Source of the DNA: Bacteroidota bacterium
GTDB lineage: Bacteria > Bacteroidota > Bacteroidia > Cytophagales > Spirosomataceae
Direction of reading: 5' to 3'
Assembly: GCA_020161355.1 (NCBI GenBank)
Contig: JAIUOF010000003.1
Coordinates: 310,001-374,000 of the forward strand
Length of the DNA: 64,000 bases
Shown piece after piece: positions 1-9,213 of this stretch. How positions within the stretch are numbered: the first letter of the stretch is position 1; the number at the start of each line of letters is the position of its first letter. The position numbers and the translations under genes are program-made. Under the pieces are notes generated by a model that saw only the letters and a program-made list of their open reading frames with translations, did no database searches and was not told where the DNA came from.

Positions 1-1958
1 CAACGGGCAATTTCGAATTTGACAGCCTTACCATCGGACAATATTATGTAAGTTTTGTAAAACCACTCCTTTATGAAGCATTTACACTTAAAAACCAGGG
101 GCTGGACAGTTCGAAAGACAGTGATGTAAATGTGTTAACAAGCAGAACAGACCTAATCACCATTGAATCTGCAGGGAATTCTGAAATAATCAAACTGGAT
201 TCAGCTGATGCAGGATTACTAAGATATGAAAAATCTATAATCGGAGATTTTGTATGGAATGATTTGAATGGAAATGGTATTCAAGACCTTGGTGAACCTG
301 GCCTTGAGAATACCAGAGTAATCTTATCAGGAGTGTCGTATATGGGAAGCATCGTTAATGATACAACATATACCGATATTTCAGGAAATTATACTTTCTC
401 AAATATAGATCCGGGTACTTATCAAATAAATGTAGCGTTGTCTCCAGGATATGCTTTTGCTCCTGAAAATCAGGAAATAACTGATACACTTGATTCCGAT
501 ATCATTAATCTATCGGGTGATTCTTCTCCAATTTTGATAACAGGAGGACAAACCTTAACCAATATCGATGCAGCTCAATACCAGTATGCTTCGCTTGGGG
601 GAATTGTTTGGGATGACCAAAACAGGGATGGTTTGCAGGTATTTGGCGAAAATGCAATGTCAACCATTACAGTGTATCTGAATGGAACAACTGGTAGTGG
701 AGCTCCCGTGAGTTTAATTACAACCTCAGATGTTAATGGCAACTTTAACTTTGACAGTTTGGCACCGGGGCAATATACTGTTAGTATAAATAAACCTTCG
801 GGATATGTATATTCTCCTACTGATGCCGGGTCTGATGATAATCTGGATAGTGATATAAATTCTGGCACCGGAAATTCTCCGGTATATACTTTGATGAGTG
901 GAAACCTGAATAATTCAGTAGGTGTCGGCATTTTTGCACAAATTCCTGAAATAACTTTGATTAAAACCGGAGTTTTATCCGGAAAAGGATATGTAGGAGA
1001 TACTATTCATTATACATTTACCGTCACAAATACCGGAGAAAACACGCTGAGAAACATCAGTATCATGGATAGCCTATTGTTTTCCTCACCGATTACTTTG
1101 AGTCCTGATTCTCTTTTGGTGGGTCAAAGTGGCACTGCTTCAGGCATTTATATTCTGACACCATCTGATATTACCAAAGGATCGGTAAGTAACTCGGCAA
1201 TTGTATATGGTACTGATCCTGAGGGAGATCTTGTTTCTGATATTTCAGATGATAACAATCCTTCAAATCCTGGCCTGAATGACTCGACCATCGTAGTAAT
1301 CCCTAAAGTTGACTTTGCTCTGAGTTCGGTCGTAACAGGCGATTGTCAGGTGCAGGCAGGTGATATCATCACCTATCAGGTAGTTTTAACCCGCCAGGAT
1401 ACCTTATCAATTCCTGCCTCAGTTGTAATCGCTGATAGCCTGCCTGCAAACGTGAGCTTTGTTTCAGCAACAGCTACCAACGGCACCTACAACAATTCCC
1501 TTGGCAGATGGGAGAATCTAACTCTCGCCGCAGGTCAATCTGACACACTTACTATTGCGGCAAGGGTTCTGACACAAATCGGAGGCTTGCTTTGTAATGT
1601 GGCTTACATCGATTCTTCGGAATACAATGATGTAGATTCCAACCCGGGAAATCAGGTAATTACTGAAGATGATTACTCAAAATCATGCAGAAGCTTGCCT
1701 ATTAATATCTGTGTATCTAAAGGCGAAACCACCACCCTTTCTACTTCAGTTGGCCATACCAGTTATCAATGGCAGCGAAACGGAGTGGATATACCAGGTG
1801 CCAATTCCTCAAGCGTGACAATCTCAGTGGCAGGTGACTATACGGTCATCATTGATGGTCAGTCTTGTGTAAGCGGATGTTGCCCAATAATCGTCCAGGA
1901 TAGTTGTTACTGTCCACCAGCGATATGTGTCCCATTGAAAATAACCAAAACTAGATAA
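1..1958 (+). CDS. Surface protein with SdrD-B and DUF11 repeats (5' partial)
   Basis: The frame is open from base 3, so the N-terminus lies outside the window. The visible part holds the end of one SdrD-B-like domain, then two more, recognisable by WNDLNGNGIQD and WDDQNRDGLQ calcium-loop motifs and 'DSL.PGQY.V' endings. Next come two DUF11-type domains (starting near KTGVLSGKGYVGDT and VVTGDCQVQAGD) and an Ig/PKD-like stretch (YQWQRNGVDIPGA). It ends in a Cys-rich tail CPPAICVPLKITKTR. Such proteins are secreted, extended, Ca-binding cell-surface or matrix proteins. No type IX sorting domain of the usual form is visible; the Cys-rich tail may be an alternative ending. Domain families are secure; function as an adhesin is inferred. 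Confidence 0.85.
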   Translation, partial: TGNFEFDSLTIGQYYVSFVKPLLYEAFTLKNQGLDSSKDSDVNVLTSRTDLITIESAGNSEIIKLDSADAGLLRYEKSIIGDFVWNDLNGNGIQDLGEPGLENTRVILSGVSYMGSIVNDTTYTDISGNYTFSNIDPGTYQINVALSPGYAFAPENQEITDTLDSDIINLSGDSSPILITGGQTLTNIDAAQYQYASLGGIVWDDQNRDGLQVFGENAMSTITVYLNGTTGSGAPVSLITTSDVNGNFNFDSLAPGQYTVSINKPSGYVYSPTDAGSDDNLDSDINSGTGNSPVYTLMSGNLNNSVGVGIFAQIPEITLIKTGVLSGKGYVGDTIHYTFTVTNTGENTLRNISIMDSLLFSSPITLSPDSLLVGQSGTASGIYILTPSDITKGSVSNSAIVYGTDPEGDLVSDISDDNNPSNPGLNDSTIVVIPKVDFALSSVVTGDCQVQAGDIITYQVVLTRQDTLSIPASVVIADSLPANVSFVSATATNGTYNNSLGRWENLTLAAGQSDTLTIAARVLTQIGGLLCNVAYIDSSEYNDVDSNPGNQVITEDDYSKSCRSLPINICVSKGETTTLSTSVGHTSYQWQRNGVDIPGANSSSVTISVAGDYTVIIDGQSCVSGCCPIIVQDSCYCPPAICVPLKITKTR

Positions 1959-1971
1959 ATAAACTACACTT

Positions 1972-1999
1972 CCCCGGCCCTTGTGTCGGGGATTTTTTT
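1972..1999 (+). terminator. Rho-independent terminator of the surface protein gene
   Basis: CCCCG at 1972-1976 pairs with CGGGG at 1987-1991, followed by a run of seven T. It starts 13 bases after the stop codon. Confidence 0.7.
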
Positions 2000-2391
2000 A
2001 TTTATTTTGATGCTTAATTTTAGATTTCTGAAAAACAATATTTCCAAAACTCAGTTTGAAAATTGCTAAACCAATCATTGTAAAGTATATGTCTTGAAAT
2101 AGAAACAAATCAAGCAGATTTAAAGCTATGATTTTTGAATAAGATTTTATAAATCAATCTGATAGATTTTTTTACACAAATCTTTTTACAAACTGAATTG
2201 GGATAGAACTAAAGTATTAAATTGATTCCAAAAATTGTTTTAAGAGAAAGTTTAATGGAGACAAAAAAAACATTATAAAAAATCCATTGCCCTTTAATGT
2301 TTTCGAATAAATTGCAAAAATGAATCCGACTGATTTTCGGAGGAAATAAACTAGTAACCTTAAAAACGGTAGAAAAGACTGAAATATCCCT
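2000..2391. other. AT-rich non-coding stretch
   Basis: No supported gene. It holds an inverted repeat AAAACATTA (2267-2275) / TAATGTTTT (2295-2303) that could end transcription of the minus-strand gene arriving from the right, although it lies over 100 bases from that stop codon. The rest is AT-rich sequence without a recognisable feature. Confidence 0.4.
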
Positions 2392-3738
2392 CTATTTTAT
2401 TTTCAAAAATTCTTTGAAATACAATATTGGGTACACAAAAAATAAAAACAAACCCACGTGCAGAAAAACCTGAGCGGTATTGATTAAAAGGAAAATGTTC
2501 CCCGATTTTTCGATAGCCGGCAAAATAATTAATGAAAAAACAGGCAATAAAAGGAACAGAAAAATTATCATTATTTTGTAAAAACTCACTCCTTTCAAAG
2601 ACAAAAACATACCGGAAATTATAATTAACGGAAAACCCACTCGGCTCAAAATAAGAGAAGTCCTTAATTCTGAGTTACTTGAAGGAGTAATTCTGATATG
2701 AAACCAGAAGGAATATAATGCATATCCAATCAGTAATACTGAAACAAAATACACGAGGTTTTTTCTGCTAAAATGAAGATTTATGATTTTCCTTGAGATT
2801 GAAAATGGCACAAAAAGGGTGATTATTAATGCCAAAATATCAATAAAAGGAATAAAAAAGCCCAAATAAAGCCAGTTACTGTTACCTACTTTATCATAGA
2901 AATACATCGTAATATATTTTCTGAAAAATATGGCAGAAATGGATAACATCCCTAAAAACCCAATGGCTGAAAGTACTAATCCGGGTTTATTTGAAAACAA
3001 TGAAACAGCAGAATTTCCCAGCATTGCTATCAGCAAGGAGGATAACATCCAGTAAATCAAAGTTTTGAATACAATAAAAATAATAATCAAATAAGATTTT
3101 TTAAGTGGGAATTCTACATCAAACCTCCATGATTTCAGACCAAAAAACTGATGGTTGATTTCGTGAAATAAAATATATAATGCGGCCCAAAAAATACTTT
3201 GTACAAAAGCAAGTCCGAAATCAATCAGAAAACCATCATTGGGAATCCATTGCAACCAGCCCAATTTAAAAAATGGCAATAAAAACGAAAGATTACCGAT
3301 AAAAGAGTTAGCTATCAAAAGGTTAACCAAAGGAATAAAACCCATCAAAATGGGTAAAAAAATGAGTTTGGGAGATTTTTTTAAAAAAATAAAAATTAAA
3401 AATGGAATAAAATAGCATACTGCCTGCACCAGGAGATTATCATTGTCGAGCCTTATAGGACTATTGGTAAAATATAAAGGAATGGAGGTGAAAATAATAC
3501 TTAAAACTACCATCAAAATATTTTGAAGAGTTGAGTTAAGAATCCTCCGGCCTACCCACCAAAAAACCAACCAATCAAAAGCATTGAAGGCCAAATTGAA
3601 AAAAAACAACTGTTGGGGATCCGCAACTCCCATATTTTGAGACTGAAAAAGGTAGGTCATCAAAATATTTTTGCAGAAAATTATTAAAAATACTACCCAG
3701 AATTCGGCTATACTTATTATTTTGACCTTGGCTGTCAT
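2392..3738 (-). CDS. Multi-pass membrane protein of unknown function
   Basis: About 448 residues with roughly 11-12 hydrophobic segments spread over the whole length and short basic loops, so an integral inner-membrane protein. I do not recognise a family. A HEINH motif near the middle (LFHEINHQFFG) could look like a metal-binding HExxH but reads HEINH within a membrane edge; function is not inferred from it. The frame is open to a TTG at 3762, but that TTG forms the end of a TATATTTG promoter-like element, and an ATG at 3738 lies 21 bases beyond it, so the ATG is preferred. It lies directly downstream of the LacI gene on the same strand. Confidence 0.7.
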   Translation of the reverse strand: MTAKVKIISIAEFWVVFLIIFCKNILMTYLFQSQNMGVADPQQLFFFNLAFNAFDWLVFWWVGRRILNSTLQNILMVVLSIIFTSIPLYFTNSPIRLDNDNLLVQAVCYFIPFLIFIFLKKSPKLIFLPILMGFIPLVNLLIANSFIGNLSFLLPFFKLGWLQWIPNDGFLIDFGLAFVQSIFWAALYILFHEINHQFFGLKSWRFDVEFPLKKSYLIIIFIVFKTLIYWMLSSLLIAMLGNSAVSLFSNKPGLVLSAIGFLGMLSISAIFFRKYITMYFYDKVGNSNWLYLGFFIPFIDILALIITLFVPFSISRKIINLHFSRKNLVYFVSVLLIGYALYSFWFHIRITPSSNSELRTSLILSRVGFPLIIISGMFLSLKGVSFYKIMIIFLFLLLPVFSLIILPAIEKSGNIFLLINTAQVFLHVGLFLFFVYPILYFKEFLKIK

Positions 3739-3759
3739 AGTGATTGGTAAGAAACTCGA

Positions 3760-3767
3760 CAAATATA
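3760..3767 (-). promoter_or_regulatory. Putative Bacteroidetes -7 promoter element
   Basis: TATATTTG on the minus strand fits TAnnTTTG. It lies between the LacI stop codon and the ATG at 3738, about 21 bases from that ATG, the same spacing as several other sites in the window. No clear -33 element was found. Confidence 0.4.
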
Positions 3768-4772
3768 CTACTCAAATTTCAATTTGGTTTCGAGTGTAAT
3801 CATTTCAAATTCCTTAACTTTTTTCTTTGACTCGATAGAATCAATCAAAATCCTCGCAGCATTACGACCCATCTCATAAGCCGGCTGCACTACAGTAAAT
3901 ATCTTTGGATTAAACAAATGCGATACAGAAAGATTGGTAAATCCCACAAAAGGAACGGTTTTTTCGGAATAATGAAGGTGTTTTGAAAACGCTTCGTAGC
4001 AGTTAAGGGCAAGCCGATCACTTGCCACAAAAAAAGCTTCCGGATGTTTTTCAGCAATTAATTTATTAACAGTATCATAAGCATCCTGGGGCTCGAAACC
4101 GACGTATTTTATTAATTCCTCATCCACAGCAATTCCATTCTTCTCCAAAGCTGCTTTGTAACCCTCCAACCTCTCTCTGGTAATTGACAAACTTGGCGGA
4201 CTGGTTACATGAGCTATTTTAGTAATCCCCTTTGCTTTGATCAAATAATCAGTTGCCTCAAAAGCCCCTTTGAAGTTATCTGCCACTACTTTATGATAAT
4301 TGCCGGCTTCGGGTACCCTGTCAAAAAATACCACCGAATAAGGACTGCGGCTATAATGCATGATATGACCTATATCTGTTGTTTTCCCGGAAAGTGAAAT
4401 CAATAAACCATCGATTTGACGTGTGGCCAGATGTTTTACGTTTTGGGTTTCCTTCTCCAGTGACTCATGGCTCTGGCATATCACCACGTGGTATCCGCAG
4501 CCATTGGCCTCATCCTCTATACCATTAATAGCCATAGAAAAAAAATTATTGGCAACCTCAGGCACCACCACTCCTATGCTCCAGCTCTTATTTTCCTTCA
4601 AACTGAGAGCTATCGGATTGGGGCGATAATCTACTTTTTTTGCATAATCAACTACCAGTTTTTTGGTATTTTCATTGATTTCGTAGCTATCATTCAAAGC
4701 CCTCGAAACAGTGGATGTAGACATCCCCAACGCTTTGGCAATATCTTTTAATGTTACGGGTTTGATTTCCAA
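3768..4772 (-). CDS. LacI family transcriptional regulator
   Basis: A 334-residue one-domain-plus-effector regulator. The N-terminal helix-turn-helix (VTLKDIAKALGMSTSTVSRALN, roughly residues 6-27) and hinge region are typical LacI family; the rest is a periplasmic-binding-protein-like sugar sensor (SIGVVVPEVANNFF, QIDGLLISLSG, PEAFFVASDRLAL). It starts with TTG, because no ATG lies upstream and the helix-turn-helix begins at once. It is divergent from kduD with 125 bases between them, so it probably represses or activates the pectin-catabolic genes in response to a uronate intermediate. Family is secure; the effector is inferred from the neighbours. Confidence 0.93.
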   Translation of the reverse strand: MEIKPVTLKDIAKALGMSTSTVSRALNDSYEINENTKKLVVDYAKKVDYRPNPIALSLKENKSWSIGVVVPEVANNFFSMAINGIEDEANGCGYHVVICQSHESLEKETQNVKHLATRQIDGLLISLSGKTTDIGHIMHYSRSPYSVVFFDRVPEAGNYHKVVADNFKGAFEATDYLIKAKGITKIAHVTSPPSLSITRERLEGYKAALEKNGIAVDEELIKYVGFEPQDAYDTVNKLIAEKHPEAFFVASDRLALNCYEAFSKHLHYSEKTVPFVGFTNLSVSHLFNPKIFTVVQPAYEMGRNAARILIDSIESKKKVKEFEMITLETKLKFE

Positions 4773-4813
4773 CTTCAGATTTCTGTTTAAACCTTAAAAC
4801 TAACATATTTTTG

Positions 4814-4827
4814 TGAAAACGATTGCA
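4814..4827. promoter_or_regulatory. Candidate LacI-type operator
   Basis: TGAAAACGATTGCA is an imperfect palindrome around a central CG, with five of seven positions matching in the half-sites. This is the usual shape of LacI-family operators. It sits in the divergent lacI-like/kduD promoter, about 40 bases from the LacI start and 70 from kduD. Confidence 0.5.
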
Positions 4828-4897
4828 TAAATATTTTGAATTCAATTGTTGTATTTCGGTCAAAAGCTGAGTAATCTTGACAGAATTTTTGTAAAAA

Positions 4898-5659
4898 ATG
4901 ATAAATATCGACCTTAAGGGCAAACTTGCTCTTGTAACCGGCTGTAATAAAGGAATAGGTAAAGCGATGGCCGAAGGCCTTGCCGATGCCGGTGCTGACA
5001 TCATTGGCGTTTCTGCAAGTATGCCATTGGGCGAAAGCCCCATATCTGAATCTGTGAAGAGCATCGGAAGGAAATTTTACCCCTATCAGGCCGATTTTTC
5101 CGATAGAAAGTCTCTGTATGCTTTCATTGAAAAAGTAAAATCAGAACATCCTGTTATCGATATTTTGGTTAATAATTCCGGTACAATCCTTAGAAAACCT
5201 GCTGCTGAGCATGATGACGAATTATGGGATAAAGTAATTGACATCAACCTTAACGCACAATTTATATTGAGCAGGGAAATTGGGAAAGAGATGGTTTCCC
5301 GAGGGTCAGGGAAGATAATTTTCACGGCATCACTACTCACTTTTCAGGGAGGTATAACCGTTCCGGGTTATGCGGCCAGCAAAGGTGCGATCGGGAGTCT
5401 TATTAAAGCCCTTGCCAATGAATGGGCCGGAAAAGGTGTCAATGTAAACGGAATTGCCCCCGGTTATATTGCTACCGACAACACCGAAGCCTTGAGAAAC
5501 GACCCGGAACGCAGTGCGTCTATTTTAGGAAGAATACCGGCAGGAAGATGGGGTCAACCCGAAGATTTCAAAGGCACTGTAGTATTCCTGGCTTCATCCC
5601 TTTCTGACTACATACATGGTACTATTCTTACTGTGGATGGCGGTTGGATGGGCAGATGA
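4898..5659 (+). CDS. kduD: 2-dehydro-3-deoxy-D-gluconate 5-dehydrogenase (KduD)
   Basis: A 253-residue short-chain dehydrogenase. In pectin breakdown KduD reduces 2,5-diketo-3-deoxygluconate to 2-keto-3-deoxygluconate with NAD(P)H in the cytoplasm. Visible signatures are the nucleotide-binding TGCNKGIG (14-21), NNSG (92-95), Ser145, Tyr158 and Lys162 (YAASK) and the C-terminal TVDGGWMGR typical of KduD. The neighbouring kduI supports this specificity over other SDR enzymes. No kdgK or kdgA follows, so the last steps must be encoded elsewhere. Confidence 0.93.
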   Translation: MINIDLKGKLALVTGCNKGIGKAMAEGLADAGADIIGVSASMPLGESPISESVKSIGRKFYPYQADFSDRKSLYAFIEKVKSEHPVIDILVNNSGTILRKPAAEHDDELWDKVIDINLNAQFILSREIGKEMVSRGSGKIIFTASLLTFQGGITVPGYAASKGAIGSLIKALANEWAGKGVNVNGIAPGYIATDNTEALRNDPERSASILGRIPAGRWGQPEDFKGTVVFLASSLSDYIHGTILTVDGGWMGR

Positions 5660-5822
5660 GATTTTTGAATCAAATATTTATGCTTTAATATCAAATAATA
5701 ATTTCAAAGCAAGCCAAAAGTAGGCTTATTAGAATAAACTAAACTCAGAAAGGTTTGTTTGCTTTTTTTAATACTCATAAAAAATTTAGAAATATCCTGA
5801 AGGGATTATATATTTATATAAA

Positions 5823-6653
5823 ATGAAAATAATATACGAAAGTAGCCCCAGAGAAGTCGCTGCAATGAAAACAGCCGATTTGAGAGAGAATTTCCTGGTA
5901 GAAAATTTATTCGAAGAAAACCAAATTAAACTCACATACACTCATTACGACCGAATGATTCTCGGTGGAGTAATGCCTGTCAATCAGGAGCTTTTGCTTG
6001 GCACCTACCCTGCCCTCAAAAGCAATTTCTTTTTGGAAAGAAGAGAAATAGGAATAATTAATGTAGGTGGAGTTGGAACAATAAAGGCAGGCGGAAAAGA
6101 GTTTAAGGTTGAAAAACTGAGTTGCGTATATCTTGGAAAAGGCACTCAAAAAGTAAGTTTTGCATCAGAAGATTCCGGTAAACCGGCGAAATTTTTTGTA
6201 CTTTCCACTCCTGCCCATCATACTTATGAAAATATGATGTTTACCAAGGAGCAGGCATCTCCGGTAAATCTAGGTGCAGCAGAAACCTCCAATAACCGTA
6301 CTATTTACAAATACATACACAATGACGGCATCATGTCTTGCCAGTTGGTGATGGGCTTGACCGTTCTAAGCACCGGATCTATCTGGAACACTATGCCGCC
6401 ACATGTACACGACAGAAGAAGTGAGGTTTACTGCTATTTTGATGTACCTGAAAATCAAGGCATAATGCATTTCATGGGCGACCCTTCAGAAACCCGCCAC
6501 ATGTGGATTCAGAATCATCAGGCAATTATTTCGCCACCTTGGAGTATACACTCTGGAGCTGGTTCAGCCAATTATAGCTTCATATGGGGTATGGGTGGTG
6601 AAAACAAAGATTTTACAGACATGGATTTTGTAAATCTTAATGAATTAAGATAA
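5823..6653 (+). CDS. kduI: 5-dehydro-4-deoxy-D-glucuronate isomerase (KduI)
   Basis: 276 residues, the usual KduI length. It isomerises 4-deoxy-L-threo-5-hexosulose uronate, the product of unsaturated galacturonate, to 2,5-diketo-3-deoxygluconate, the substrate of KduD. The cupin metal ligands are present: His194, His196, Glu201 (HVHDRRSE) and His243 (SIHSG). The gene follows kduD after 163 bases, with a possible own promoter in the AT-rich gap, and is followed by a terminator. Cytoplasmic. Confidence 0.96.
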   Translation: MKIIYESSPREVAAMKTADLRENFLVENLFEENQIKLTYTHYDRMILGGVMPVNQELLLGTYPALKSNFFLERREIGIINVGGVGTIKAGGKEFKVEKLSCVYLGKGTQKVSFASEDSGKPAKFFVLSTPAHHTYENMMFTKEQASPVNLGAAETSNNRTIYKYIHNDGIMSCQLVMGLTVLSTGSIWNTMPPHVHDRRSEVYCYFDVPENQGIMHFMGDPSETRHMWIQNHQAIISPPWSIHSGAGSANYSFIWGMGGENKDFTDMDFVNLNELR

Positions 6654-6681
6654 TTTTTTGGTCGAATAAATACGAGTTTTT

Positions 6682-6709
6682 GAGGGTTTTCACAAAATCC
6701 TCTTTTTTT
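6682..6709 (+). terminator. Terminator after kduI
   Basis: GAGGGTTTT (6682-6690), loop CAC, AAAATCCTC (6694-6702) with one G-T pair, then seven T. Confidence 0.75.
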
Positions 6710-6729
6710 ATTTAAAAATATCCTAAAAG

Positions 6730-9063
6730 ATGCGAAACCTGATTGTCCTTCTATCTGTGTTATTTTTTGGATTCACCTTGTCGGAGCCCAAAGTGAGAAT
6801 TTTTATGATTGGAGATTCTACTATGGCCAACAAAAACCCATATGATGCACCTGAAACAGGTTGGGGACAGGTATTTGGTGAATATTTTACTGATGCAGTC
6901 GAAATTCACAATCATGCCTTAAATGGCAGAAGCACGAAATCTTTCAGAAATGAAGGCCACTGGACCAAGGTATATAGCCAGCTTCAAAAAGGAGACTATG
7001 TTTTTATTCAGTTTGGGCATAACGACCAGAAAATTGCGGATAGTACACGATATGCTGACCCGCAGGTTGCCTATAGTGCCAATCTAAAAAAATATATTGA
7101 GGAAACGAGGTCAAAAGGAGCTATCCCGATTATCCTCACCCCCATGATGAGAAGGAAATTTGATGAGGAAGGAAAATTTGTAGACCAACATGGAGATTAC
7201 CCAAAAGTGGTAAAGGAAGTGGCAAAGGAACTGGCTGTTCAGTTGATCGACATGCATAAATTGAGCCTTGGATTAATCGAAACACTTGGAGTAGAAGGAT
7301 CAAAAGACCTGTTTATGAACATAAAGCCGGGAATTTTCGGTAAATTCCCAAATGGCCTGGAAGACAATACCCATTTGACACCTTATGGAGCTCGTAAAAT
7401 GGCTTCATTGGTTGCTGAAGATTTAATGACTCAGTCGCTACCACTTAGAAACTGGCTTAAAAAATCGGTTTATCCTGAAACTTTCGAGTATCAACTTCCA
7501 AAAATAAACACCCCAGTATTCGTCAAAGACACCTTTAATATTTTAAAATATGGAGCCAAGGCCGATGGAATATTTCTGAATACCAACATCATTCAAAACT
7601 GTATCGAGCTGGCAGCAGTAAAGGGAGGAACTGTTTTGATTCCATCTGGATTGTGGCTATCGGGCCCGATTGTGCTCAAAAGTGGGGTAAACTTACATTT
7701 GGCCAAAGGCTCTGTGCTTCAATTTTCCGATAACCGAAACCAATACCCGGTGATAGAAACCACCTGGGAGGGAAATGTGGCCTACCGATGTCAGGCTCCG
7801 ATTTCTGCAATTAATCAATCCAATATCGCCATAACAGGTTTTGGCCATCTTGACGGTGCCGGACAAGTATGGAAGCAGGTAAAAAAATCAAAACTTACTG
7901 AGTCACAATGGAAAAAACTGGTCGAATCAGGAGGAGTTTTAAATGATAAAAAAGACACCTGGTATCCTTCAGAATCTTCGAAATTTGGAAATGAAAACAT
8001 GGACTGGACCAACAAAAAGGTTGAAGGAAAAACGCTGGAGGATTATCTGAAAATCAGAGATTTCCTGAGGCCAAATATGATAAGTTTAACATCTTGCCAA
8101 AAAGTATTAATAGAAAACGTTAGCATGCTTAATTCTCCTGCATGGACCTTACATCCGCTTATGTGTGAGCACATTACAATCAGGAATGTAAACATCAAAA
8201 ACCCGTGGTTTGGACAAAACAATGACGCCCTCGATCTGGAGTCGTGCTCGGAAGGATTGGTTGAAGGTTGTACATTTGATACCGGGGACGACGCTATATG
8301 TATCAAATCAGGAAGGGATGAACAGGGCCGAAAAAGAGGAAAACCCACTCAAAATATCATTGTAAGAAACAATACAGTTTATCATGGTCATGGTGGATTT
8401 GTAATCGGAAGCGAGATGTCTGGTGGAGTTAAAAACCTCTATGTCAACAACTGTAGTTTCCTTGGGACCGACATCGGCCTTAGGTTTAAAACCAAGCGTG
8501 ATCGCGGCGGCGTGGTCGAAAATATCTTCATTTCTGATATTCAGATGAATAATATTCCGGGAGAGGCGGTACTTTTTGATATGTATTATGAAGCAAAAGA
8601 TCCTGTTGCTCTTGTTGGAGACAATACAATTCTGCCTGAAATCAAAGCTATGCCTTTGAATGAGGGCACACCATCTTTCAGAAAATTCTTTATCGAAAAT
8701 GTAAATTGCTGGCAGGCAGAAACTGCGGTGATGTTCAGGGGTTTACCCGAAATGAACATCAGGGATATCTCACTGAAAAATTCTTCCTTTTCAGCCAACA
8801 AAGGCATCCTCTGTATTGAAGCTGAAAACATTACATTTGAAAATGTAAATATTGTTTCAAAAGAAAAAAAATTAGGAACGATTCAAAATTCTAAAAATCT
8901 TATTTTCAACAAATTAAATTTTACGAAAAATATTGAAACAGTTTTCGAAATCACCGGAAGTCAAAACAAAAATATTAAATACCTAAATCCATTATCGGTG
9001 CCAAGTCAAAAAGTAGCGATATTTAAAAACGAGGCTAAGCATGAAGCTTTGAAATTTAAGTAA
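6730..9063 (+). CDS. Secreted rhamnogalacturonan acetylesterase-polygalacturonase fusion (SGNH + GH28)
   Basis: 777 residues with a signal peptide at about 1-18. Residues 22-240 form an SGNH/GDSL esterase like rhamnogalacturonan acetylesterases (CE12): GDST with Ser30, GHND with Asn98, and DNTH with Asp212/His215. Residues 265-770 form a GH28 pectinase: NND (498-500, one catalytic Asp), GDD (519-521), HGHGG (His554) and RFK (585-587), plus parallel beta-helix repeats. One polypeptide would thus deacetylate and hydrolyse pectin in the periplasm or outside. It lies between kduI and a carboxylate symporter. Exact GH28 substrate (homogalacturonan or rhamnogalacturonan) cannot be told. Confidence 0.92.
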   Translation: MRNLIVLLSVLFFGFTLSEPKVRIFMIGDSTMANKNPYDAPETGWGQVFGEYFTDAVEIHNHALNGRSTKSFRNEGHWTKVYSQLQKGDYVFIQFGHNDQKIADSTRYADPQVAYSANLKKYIEETRSKGAIPIILTPMMRRKFDEEGKFVDQHGDYPKVVKEVAKELAVQLIDMHKLSLGLIETLGVEGSKDLFMNIKPGIFGKFPNGLEDNTHLTPYGARKMASLVAEDLMTQSLPLRNWLKKSVYPETFEYQLPKINTPVFVKDTFNILKYGAKADGIFLNTNIIQNCIELAAVKGGTVLIPSGLWLSGPIVLKSGVNLHLAKGSVLQFSDNRNQYPVIETTWEGNVAYRCQAPISAINQSNIAITGFGHLDGAGQVWKQVKKSKLTESQWKKLVESGGVLNDKKDTWYPSESSKFGNENMDWTNKKVEGKTLEDYLKIRDFLRPNMISLTSCQKVLIENVSMLNSPAWTLHPLMCEHITIRNVNIKNPWFGQNNDALDLESCSEGLVEGCTFDTGDDAICIKSGRDEQGRKRGKPTQNIIVRNNTVYHGHGGFVIGSEMSGGVKNLYVNNCSFLGTDIGLRFKTKRDRGGVVENIFISDIQMNNIPGEAVLFDMYYEAKDPVALVGDNTILPEIKAMPLNEGTPSFRKFFIENVNCWQAETAVMFRGLPEMNIRDISLKNSSFSANKGILCIEAENITFENVNIVSKEKKLGTIQNSKNLIFNKLNFTKNIETVFEITGSQNKNIKYLNPLSVPSQKVAIFKNEAKHEALKFK

Positions 9064-9166
9064 CTGATTTTATTATACTCTCTACTTTTTCTATTAAAAA
9101 TCAATTCTTTAAAAGGACATTTTAAAGAAAATACTAAACAGTGTATGATAATTTGAGCTAATCTGA

Positions 9167-9174
9167 TATTTTTG
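9167..9174 (+). promoter_or_regulatory. Putative -7 promoter element of the symporter gene
   Basis: TATTTTTG fits TAnnTTTG, 39 bases before the ATG at 9214. It overlaps the TTG at 9172 that would otherwise extend the frame, which argues for the later start. Confidence 0.35.
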
Positions 9175-9213
9175 AAAAATATTACCTTAACAAACTACCC
9201 TCAAAAATACCAA

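Noticed and set aside
1-1958. Type IX secretion C-terminal sorting domain on the surface protein
   Set aside because: The ending is Cys-rich and lacks the usual beta-sandwich pattern, so no claim is made about T9SS.
5507-5519. GAACGCAGTGCGT shared between kduD and the palindrome at 34808
   Set aside because: A 13-base match between two loci is expected by chance in a window of this size; no further similarity.
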